The position numbers were made by a program, and so were the translations under genes. Below the pieces are notes generated by a model, which saw only the letters and a program-made list of their open reading frames with translations, was not told the DNA's origin and did no database searches. Positions 55,140 through 64,000 of a stretch of 64,000 nucleotides of DNA are shown here, in pieces. Every line of letters starts with the position of its first letter. Position 1 is the stretch's first letter. The DNA is taken from contig QNQO01000822.1 in the NCBI GenBank assembly GCA_003290165.1, forward strand, positions 158,501 to 222,500, written 5' to 3'. The stretch is from Berberis thunbergii (taxonomy: Eukaryota; Streptophyta; Magnoliopsida; Ranunculales; Berberidaceae).

Positions 55140-58100
55140 GTACCGATGCAATATATACAACTTACAAATATAAGCTCATAGTTCATGTCTATACCTATTA
55201 TTTAGTTTTCAATGATTTATTATCATTCGAGATACAATTAAGTTGAAATACGAAAATGCTAGGAAATCATATTTTTGCAACCAGGTTTTGTAACCATGGT
55301 GACGTGGCGTGATCTTGAAAGAATGATGAAATCCCCAAAGTGTTTATGTGTATCTCGAGGTTGTAAAAATATTTTATAGCGATGCCACATCATCCTGGTT
55401 ATAAAACATGGTTGCAAAACTGGTTCCGTAGCCTCACTCGTTGAAATATATAGCATGTAGATTAGATCCCCTTGAAAAAAATGAATGAAGGGATTGATTA
55501 TATTTACATTTAGCCTTCCTTTCTTATTATCCCCGAAATCAGTTTACTAAGGTTGTAGTTCGAAACTATCATAATATGTACTAAAAAAATGCTATATTGT
55601 GAACTAAAACGTCCAAAGTATTTTTTTTTCCTAGAATTTTAATCTCTTTTTTTATCCCTTATCCCCTCCCACCCCAAATTCCATCGGCAAGGATTTCGAA
55701 AAGGACTCTATGACGTACTCAATGCACAAATAAAAGAAAAGATTTATTTTGACACAAAATGGATATATCCATTATATCTCTAACTCATTTTTATGAATTG
55801 ACCCTAGACTTGTGTCCATTCGCACAAGTCTACTGCTGATTAGAACCCAATCTTGTGGGAACATGTGCAAAAGTTAGTTCCAATCTTGCAGTCTTTGTTG
55901 CAAGACCCAAATTTTGTGATAAAAATGAGGGAGAAGAAGAAGTCAAAAGGAGGGGCGCCGGTGACGAGGTGGGGTGAGGTGGCGTCACTAGCAAAACAGG
56001 ACAAGGTGGGGTGTCTGGATTGCTCTTGCTCCTGTTAAGGCGAAAGAAATAAGAGATGAGGAGGAGGAAAGACAAATAATGAGAGATACGCAAGGCGGTG
56101 GTGGGCAGCAGTGAAACTTGCAGTGGGGAGGTTGTCTTCCTACTATTGATTGTAGAGGGAGAGAGGTGACGAGGAGAGATAAAGTTTTTCGTAAGGTTTA
56201 AAATGGTGGTGTTAAATAATAGATTCAAAAATGCATGGTGGTGTCAAAAAGGAAAAATGGTAGTGTCAAACAATGAGGCATAATTATAATTAACTTGATG
56301 AACTGTTGATAGCAGAAGACAGAGGTGAGGAGATGAAGTAAAAAAAAAAAAATTATAATGGTGGTGTCAAAGTCAGGGCCTAATTATAATCAACTTGATG
56401 AACTAATTATAAACAATCGAAACTAATCTAGTTATCTTGGCTCGGCTCTAATTATTAGACAATATTATCAATTGTAAGATCAACAACAATCTGATGATCT
56501 ATTATTTGAGTTTATATTAGAGTAAAAAACGTGAGTCTCAGGATTCCGACCCATTATATATAACTTACAAACCAAAGATGGCCAGATCAGTCGGATAAGG
56601 ATAAGGAAGTGTTGGTTTGACCCCCACGTCTTAAGACTCAATACCTACCAGCCGGTAATCTGCAGCCATCCTCTTAAGACGTTGCAATCAAGTTATCAAG
56701 AACATGTAAGTATTCAGATATGATGAGTACGTTCTTATTGATGAGCATGTTGATCAGTCATTGTTCAGAGGAAATAAGCCCCAAGACAGGCTTCAAACAA
56801 GTTTTTTCAATGATTTGTTTCATGCTTCCGATATTATTATCTTCTAGAACAGTCAGACTTGATTTCAATTTTGTATTGTTGTTTAAAAACTGAATTAGTT
56901 GTGACAGGTTCTTCGTTGGCTTTTCTACTTTGTAGTTCAGAGTTGAATGTGTGTTAGATTATCCACCATGAAGTGAGAAACTGGTTTGGTGTATTGGTCA
57001 CTCAAGCTAGATCCCAATCTAGACTGCAAACCAACCTCCATCTACATTAGATCCTAAGACATCATAGTGTCTTATTGTAGCGCACAATATGTTTGAAAAT
57101 ACTAGGAAATCAGGTTTTTATAATTAGGGTGATGTGGTGTGATCTTAAAATAATGATGAAATCTTCAAAGTGTTTATGTGTATCTCGACCTCCTCTAATA
57201 ATGCTACATCATCTTGGTTGCAACACTTAACTTTCTAGCTCTATGATCATATCGCCGCCACCACAACCATGATATCACAATCAACACTTAACTTTCTGGC
57301 TAACAATCAATGTTATCGCCACCACTTTAAATACACAATCAGCCACCAATACCTTCATTGCCATCTCAATCAAACGAATACGAATATTCAATTATTTTTT
57401 AATATTTGCTTTCCCTTAATCTAGTTCCATTTGCACTTTTTACACAATCACATAAAGAACAAAACCCTAATGAGAGAAAAATATTCTCATTTTTGCCGGC
57501 CAAAACCCAAATGGATCAACTTTTTTCCCCAGAATGGAAAGCTGCATTTTCCCCTACAAAAAAATTAAATTTATACATAAAATTAGTTGGCAAGAAACTT
57601 TCCATAACCTTTTAGAGAAGGAAAAAAAAAAAATGAAAGAAAGAAAGAAAGATTTGTTAGGTTAACAATACAAAGCAAATAAGCCGGCAAATCTAGGACT
57701 TCTCTATGCCCTTATCTTGTTTGACAAAAATTTCTAAACAAAACTCTTTCAGAGCTGTAATTCATTTTATTCAATATGAAGTCTTAAACATTGAAAGCTG
57801 GAACAATGTTGACACAAAATGGTTATAATGCAAATAATCATGTGTGTAATACGCGCGAATGACATAATAATGTGATAGATCATACTGTGCTTGACTTATT
57901 CGATTCGAATCAAAAAGTGATCTCACTAGGTATATAACAGTTAACTCGTGAGGACGAAAATGCTTACGATAACATTGATGCTACTAATCATATGTAATTA
58001 AAAAAAATTATCACATATTTGGTACACATTGAAGCATTATTAGATGGGTAGGAATGAATATCTGTAAACCATATGTCATCAAGAAATCAACAACTACAAA

Positions 58101-58384
58101 ATAATCCAAATCTGAGAAATATTTAAAGTCATAATGCAGTGGTTTGTCTCTTCTCCTTTTGAAGCAAAGATTTGGACATCTCAACCATTCCTTGATTTTT
58201 TTTCTCAACTTGTTCTCTATTTGTACAAGTTTTTTCTTCTATATATTTCTTCTTATTCTTCTTCATGTAGAAAAGCCTACAATGTGTTTCTTCTTCACCA
58301 CCTTTTTATGTTGATGTTCTTCCTCTTGTTCTTGGTGACAAATATATAAATGGTGTCTTGTTCATCTTTCATGTTTGCACTAAT

Positions 58385-58528
58385 ATGGAGTTGGAAGGTT
58401 TATTAAGAACATATGTCATGCATGGAAAGCATGAAGATGAGAAGAAGCAGAGAAGGAAAGTTGATAATTGTGTCAGCAACATCATTACTACCATTGTCAT
58501 GGAATGCAAGTTCGATCGTTCTAGGTAG
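58385..58528 (+). CDS. Candidate micropeptide ORF upstream of MIR171 (copy 2)
   Basis: Same start, stop and 47-codon length as copy 1, but one A is lost (GAAGAAGCAG for GAAGAAAGCAG) and one T gained 20 bases later (AAGTTGATAAT for AAGTGATAAT), so residues ~22-27 differ (QRRKV) while the frame before and after is kept. Other changes are K to N near residue 32 and C to R at residue 45. Confidence 0.4.
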   Translation: MELEGLLRTYVMHGKHEDEKKQRRKVDNCVSNIITTIVMECKFDRSR

Positions 58529-58542
58529 GATGCATGTTGGAT

Positions 58543-58635
58543 GAAAAGGGATGTTGGGATGGCTCAATCAGATAAAAGCTCTCCAAGGGTTGGGTCCTTT
58601 CTTCTGATTGAGCCGTGCCAATATCACTTTTTTTC
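58543..58635 (+). ncRNA. MIR171: MIR171 precursor hairpin (copy 2)
   Basis: Mature-arm 21-mer at 58,605-58,625 is identical to copy 1. The 5' arm is also identical through the duplex. The loop has one substitution (CCAAGGGTTGGG for CCAAAGGTTGGG) and the base GAAAAGGG for GAAAAGAG, neither affecting the core stem. Confidence 0.93.
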
Positions 58636-61600
58636 TTTTCTTTTTTCGCTTCACTGATTTGCGAGACTAGGTAATTATAAGGAGCGACTGTTTGACACCA
58701 CCACTCTCTACTTTTTTTTGTCTAACGTCACCACCGCTTCCTTTTTTGCACTGCCACCTTTTTTTGTGTTTTCTTCTCCATATAAGAGCGCCGCACACTG
58801 CATACACTGCCACCGCCCAGCCTCGTTCCCGCCACCGCTCTCCTTTTATCTCTCATTTCCGATCTCGCAGGAGCTGCAAAATCCAAATTTTTTGGGTATT
58901 GCAGCAAAGGCTGCCAGATTAAAACCAATCTCGCGAGTACAACTGTGAGATTGAGTTCCAATCTTGCAACCCTAATTATAATCAACTTGATGAACAGTTG
59001 ATCATTAGAGGAAAGAGGCGACGAGGAGGAAAGAAATGTTTTTTCTTTTAAAAAATGATTTATAATGGTGGTGTCAAACGGTCGGAACCGATGCAATATA
59101 TACAACTTACAAATATAAGCTCATAGTTCATGTCTATACCTATTATTTAGTTTTCAATTATTTATTATCATTCGAGATACAATTAAGTTGAAATACGAAA
59201 ATGCTAGGAAATCATATTTTTGCAATCAGGTTTTGTAACCATGGTGACGTGGCGTGATCTTGAAAGAATGATGAAATCCCCAAAGTGTTTATGTGTATCT
59301 CGAGGTTGTCAAAATATTTTCTAGCGATGCCACGTCATTCTGGTTATAAAACATGGTTGCAAAACTAGTTCCCTAGCCTCACTCGTTGAAATATATAGCA
59401 TGTAGATTAGATCCCCCTGAAAAAAATGAATGAAGGGATTGATTATATTTACATTTAGCCTTCCTTTCTTATTATCCCCGAAATCAGTTTACTAAGGCTG
59501 TAGTTCGAAACTATCATAATATGTACTAAAAAAATGCTATATTGTGAACTAAAACGTCCAAAGTTTTTTTTTTCCTAGAATTTTAATCTTTTTTTTTATC
59601 CCTTATCCCCTCCCACCCCAAATTCCATCGGCAAGGATTTCGAAAAGGACTCTATGACGTACTCAATGCACAAATAAAAGAAAAGATTTATTTTGACACA
59701 AAATGGATATATCCATTATATCTCTAACTCATTTTTATGAGATGACCCTAGACTTGTGTCCATTCACACAAGTCTACTGCTGATTAGAACCCAATCTTGT
59801 GGGAACATGTGCAAAAGTTAGTTCCAATCTTGCAGTCTTTGTTGCAAGACCCAAATTTTGTGATAAAAATGAGGGAGAAGAAGAAGTCAAAAGGAGGGGC
59901 GTCGGTGACGAGGTGGGGTGAGGTGGTGTCACTAGCAAAACAGGACAAGGTGGAGTGTCTGGATTGCTCTTGCTCCTATTAAGGCGAAAGAAATAAGAGA
60001 TGAGGAGGAGGAAAGACAAATAATGAGAGATACGCAGGGCGGTGGTGGGCAGCAGTGAAACTTGCAGTGGAGAGGTTGTTTTCCTACTGTTGATCGTAGA
60101 GGGAGAGAGGTGACGTGGAGAGATAAAGTTTTTTGTTAGGTTTAAAATGGTGGTGTTAAATAATAGATTCAAAAATGCGTGGTGGTGTCAAAAAGGAAAA
60201 ATGGTGGTGTCAAACAATGGGGCCTAATTATAATCAACTTGATGAACTAATTATAAACAATAGGAACTACTCTAGTTATCTTGGCTCGACTCTAATTATT
60301 AGACAATATTATCAACCGTAAGATCAACAACAATCTGATGATCCATTATTTGAGTTTATATTTGAGTGAAAAACGTGAGTCTCAGGATTCCGACCCATTA
60401 TATATAACTTACAAGCCAAAGATGGCCAGATCAGTCGGATAAGGATAAGGAAGTGTGGGTTTGACCCCCACGTCTTAAGACTCAATACCTACCAGCCGGT
60501 AATCTGCAGCCATCCTCTTAAGACGTTGCAATCAAGTTATCAAGAACATGTAAGTATTCAGATATGATGCGTACGTTCTTATTGATGAGCATGTTGATCA
60601 GTCAATATTGTTCAGAGGAAATAAGCCCCAAGACAGGCTTCAAACAAGTTTTTTCAATGATTTGTTTCATGCTTTCGATATTATTATCGAGACTTGAAAT
60701 AACTGATGTAAGTTTCAAGCATATGCAGAGGTGGTCTGATCATAAAAACTGATTTCTATGTCAATTGAACCATTGACATCTGCCATTTTCTTTTTAGTTT
60801 GTATCTCTTCTAGAACAGTCAGACTTGATTTCAATTTTGTATTGCTGTTTAAAAACTGAAGTAGTTGTGACAGGTTCTTCGTTGGCTTTTCTACTTTGTA
60901 GTTCAGAGTTGAATGTGTGTTAGATTATCAACCATGAAGTGAGAAACTGGTTTGGTGTATTGGTCACACAAGCTAGATCCCAATCTAGACTGCAAACCAC
61001 TCTCCATCTACATTAGATCCTTCGACATCATAGTGTCTTGTTGTAGCGCACAATATGTTTAAAAATACTAGGAAATCAGGTTTTTGTAATTAGGGTGATG
61101 TGATGTGATCTTAAAAGAATGATGAAATCTTCGAAGTGTTTATGTGTATCTCGACCTCCTCTAATAATGCTACATCATCTTGGTTGCAACACTTAACTTT
61201 CTAGCTCTATGATCATATCGCCGCCACCACAACCATGATATCACAATCAACACTTGGCTTTCTAGCTAACAATCAATGTTATCGCCACCACTTTAAATAC
61301 ACAATCAGCCACCAATACCTTCATTGCCATCTCAATCAAACGAATACGAATATTCAATTATTTTTTAATATTTGCTTTCCCTTAATCTAGTTCCATTTGC
61401 ACTTTTTACACAATCACATAAAGAACAAAACCCTAATGAGAGAAAAATATTCTCATTTTTGCCGGCCAAAACCCAAATGGATCAACTTTTTTCCCCAGAA
61501 TGGAAAGCTGCATTTTCCCCTACAAAAAAATTAAATTTATACATAAAATTAGTTGGCAAGAAACTTTCCATAACCTTTTGGAGAAGAGAAAAAAAAAATG

Positions 61601-62351
61601 AAAGAAAGAAAGATTTGTTAGGTTAACAATACAAAGCAAATAAGCCGGCAAATCTAAGACTTCTCTATACCCTTATCTTGTTTGATAAAAATTTCCAAAC
61701 AAAACTCTTTCAGAGCTGTAATTCATTTTATTCAATATGAAGTCTTAAACATTGAAAGCTGGAACAATGTTGACACAAAATGGTTATAATGCAAATAATC
61801 ATGTGTGTAATACGCGCGAATGACATAATAATGTGATAGATCATACTGTGCTTGACTTATTCGATTCGAATCAAAAAGTGAATCTCACTAGGTATATATA
61901 ACAGTTAACTCGTGATGAGGACGAAAATGCTTACGATAACATTGATGCTACTAATCATATGTAATTAAAAAAAATTATCACATATTTGGTGCACATTGAA
62001 GCATTATTAGATGGGTAGGAATGAATATCTGTAAACCATATGTCATCAAGAAATCAACAACTACAAAATAATCCAAATCTGAGAAATATTTAAAGTTATA
62101 ATACAGTGGTTTGTCTCTTCTCCTTTTGAAGCAAAGATTTGGACATCTCAACCATTCCTTGATTTTTTTTCTCAACTTGTTCTCTATTTGTACAAGTTTT
62201 TTCTTCTATATATTTCTTCTTATTCTTCTTCATGTAGAGAAGCCTACAATGTGTTTCTTCTTCACCACCTTTTTATGTTGATGTTCTTCCTCTTGTTCTT
62301 GGTGACAAATATATAAATGGTGTCTTGTTCATCTTTCATGTTTGCACTAAT

Positions 62352-62495
62352 ATGGAGTTGGAAGGTTTATTAAGAACATATGTCATGCATGGAAAGCATG
62401 AAGATGAGAAGAAAGCAGAGAAAGAAAGTGATAATTGTGTCAGCAAGATCATTACTACCATTGTCATGGAATGCAAGTTCGATTGTTCTAGGTAG
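62352..62495 (+). CDS. Candidate micropeptide ORF upstream of MIR171 (copy 3)
   Basis: 47 codons, differing from copy 1 by a single residue (Glu to Asp at residue 27). The stop at 62,493-62,495 lies 15 bases before the hairpin, as in copy 1. Confidence 0.4.
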   Translation: MELEGLLRTYVMHGKHEDEKKAEKESDNCVSKIITTIVMECKFDCSR

Positions 62496-62509
62496 GATGC
62501 ATGTTGGAT

Positions 62510-62602
62510 GAAAAGGGATGTTGGGATGGCTCAATCAGATAAAAGCTCTCCAAAGGTTGGGTCCTTTCTTCTGATTGAGCCGTGCCAATATCACTTTTTT
62601 GC
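62510..62602 (+). ncRNA. MIR171: MIR171 precursor hairpin (copy 3)
   Basis: Mature-arm 21-mer at 62,572-62,592, identical to copies 1 and 2; 5' arm and loop identical to copy 1 apart from GAAAAGGG at the base. Confidence 0.93.
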
Positions 62603-64000
62603 TTTTCTTTTTTTGCTTCACTGATTTGCGAGACTAGGTAATTATAAGGCATCGACTGGTTGACACCACCACTCTCTACTTTGTTTTGTCTAACATCGCC
62701 ACCTTTTTTTTATTTCACCACCGCTTCCTTGTTTGCACTGCCACCTTTTTTTGTGTTTTCTTCTCCAGATAAGAGCGCCGCAAGCTGCATACACTGCCAC
62801 CGCCCAGCCTCATTCCCGCCACCGCTCTCCTTCTTTTATCTCTCATTTCCAATCTCACAAGAGCTGCGAAATCCAAATTTTTTGAGTATTGCCGCAAGGG
62901 CTGCCAGATTAGAACCAATCTCGCGAGTACAACTGTGAGATTGAGTTCCAATCTTGCAACCCTAATTATAATCAACTTGATGAACAGTTGATCATTAGAG
63001 GAAAGAGGTGAGGAGGAGGAAAGAAATGTTTTTTTCTTTTAAAAAATGATTTATAACGGTGGTGTCAAACGGTCGATACCGATGCAATATATACAACTTA
63101 CAAATATAAGCTCTATACCTATTATTCAGTTTTCAATGATTTATTATCATTCGAGATACAATTAAGTTGAAATACGAAAATGTTAGGAAATCATGTTTTT
63201 GCAATCAGGTTTTGTAACCATGGTGATGTGGTGTGATCTTGAAAGAATGATGAAATTCCCAAAGTGTTTATGTGTATCTCGAGGTTGTAAAAAACATTTT
63301 CTAGCGATGCCACGTCATCCTGATTATAAAACATGGTTGCAAAACCTGATTCCTAGCCTCACTTATTGAAATATATAGCAAGTAGATTAGATCCCCCCTG
63401 AAAAAAATGAATGAAGGGATTGATTATATTTACATTTAGCCTTCTTTTCTTATTATCCCCGAAATCAGTTTACTAAGGCTGTAGTTCAAAACTATCATAA
63501 TATGTACTAAAAAATGTTATATTGTGAACTAAAACGTCCAAAGTATTTTTTTTCCCTGAATTTTAATCTTTTTTTTTTATCCCTTAACCCCTCCCACCCC
63601 AAACGCCATCGACAAGGATTTCGAAAAGGACTCTACGACGTACTCAATGCACAAATAAAAGAAAAGATTTATTTTGACACAAAATGGATATATCCATTAT
63701 ATCTCTAACTCATTTTTATGAGATGACCCTAGACTTGTGTCCATTCGCACAAGTCTACTGCCGATTAGAACCCAATCTTGTGGGAACATGTGCGAAAGTG
63801 AGTTCCAATCTTGCAGTCTTTGTTGCAAGACCCAAATTTTGTGATTAAAATGAGGGAGAAGAAGAAGTCAAAAGGAGGGGTGTCGGTGATGAGGTGGGGT
63901 GAGGTGGCGTCACTAGCAAGACAGGACAAGGTGGGGTGTCTAGGCTGCTCTTGCACCTGTTAAGGCGAAATAAATAAGAAACGAGGAGTAATAAGAAAGT

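Larger units (their letters stand above)
52753..56766 (+). repeat. Tandem unit 1 of MIR171 array (4.0 kb)
   Basis: Begins at AGAGGAAATAAGCC in the 3' flank of the gamma-CA-like gene and ends where the same motif restarts at 56,767. It holds the gene's 3'-flank sequence, a small ORF, the MIR171 hairpin, a MITE-like inverted repeat with TTTGACACCACCA ends (54,697-55,139) and a SINE scrap near 55,645. Compared with units 2 and 3 it lacks ~90 bp after ATCGCCGCCACCAC (near 53,365). Confidence 0.9.
56767..60613 (+). repeat. Tandem unit 2 of MIR171 array (3.85 kb)
   Basis: Collinear with unit 1. It has a ~120-bp deletion near 56,840 (ATTATTATC joined to TTCTAGAACAG) and retains the ~90-bp segment missing from unit 1. 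It is near-identical to unit 3 by eye, apart from scattered substitutions and small indels. Confidence 0.9.
60614..64000 (+). repeat. Tandem unit 3 of MIR171 array (cut by window end)
   Basis: Starts at AGAGGAAATAAGCCCC and remains collinear with units 1 and 2 for all of the 3.39 kb visible, so the array may continue beyond the window. It retains both segments that units 1 and 2 each lost, so it is the most complete version. Confidence 0.9.

Noticed and set aside
55830..56228. Minus-strand 132-residue ORF recurring at 59,774-60,172
   Set aside because: Ser/Thr/Pro-rich low-complexity translation of repeat DNA antisense to a MITE-like area. It recurs only because the whole unit is duplicated; no domain or promoter seen.
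1..64000. CRISPR arrays, operons, rRNA genes
   Set aside because: Plant nuclear DNA; no regularly spaced short repeats, bacterial gene organisation or rRNA sequence was seen.

Overview
This is eudicot plant nuclear DNA. The evidence is AT-rich, intron-containing genes with plant splice sites, plant-only families (SEPALLATA MADS-box, RAV-type AP2/B3, complex I gamma-carbonic-anhydrase-like, MIR171) and a dense load of plant transposons. The species cannot be named from the sequence alone.

Layout. 1-5.1 kb: relics only, namely a fragment of a GGTTCC-rich MITE, a broken unknown ORF, a PIF/Harbinger-type Myb-like pseudogene and a Ty1/copia 3' LTR with its polypurine tract. 5.38-23.56 kb, minus strand: a complete eight-exon SEPALLATA-class MADS-box gene (242 codons; every splice site and phase fits). 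Its 11.4-kb second intron holds a complete intronless RAV-type AP2/B3 gene on the opposite strand (10,224-11,282), two hAT-type MITEs and an internally deleted Ty3/gypsy element with LTRs and target-site duplications (TSDs), which itself carries a tRNA-type SINE. 23.6-41.5 kb: gene-poor. It holds a long inverted repeat of MULE type, a copia element with a gag deletion, a poly(A)-tailed retroposed copy of an unidentified ORF with 13-bp TSDs, an orphan exon resembling inositol-pentakisphosphate 2-kinase, and a second copy of one intronic MITE. 41.6-41.9 kb: a short single-exon gene of unknown function with TATA box and poly(A) signal. 43.1-44.6 kb: a degenerate direct duplication containing two ACACGTGG G-boxes, running into the promoter of the next gene. 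44.69-52.70 kb, plus strand: a complete two-exon mitochondrial gamma-CA-like gene (256 codons). Its 7.2-kb intron stacks a LINE inside an older LINE relic, a copia fragment, two hAT elements with clean 8-bp TSDs, and a SINE.

52.75-64.0 kb: a head-to-tail array of about 3.85-4.0-kb units (two complete, the third cut by the window edge). Each unit starts in the 3' flank of the gamma-CA-like gene and carries one MIR171 hairpin with an identical mature 21-mer. Just upstream of each hairpin is a 47-codon ORF that stays open in all three copies, in copy 2 through a compensating -1/+1 indel pair. This recently amplified miR171 cluster with a candidate micropeptide ORF, and the RAV gene nested antisense inside a SEPALLATA intron, are the two most notable things in the window.

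Functionally, SEPALLATA (floral organ identity), RAV (a repressor family often acting on flowering and growth) and miR171 (which targets GRAS-domain HAM/SCL6 genes in meristems) are all developmental regulators. The gamma-CA-like gene is a housekeeping complex I subunit. No operon-like relation is implied.
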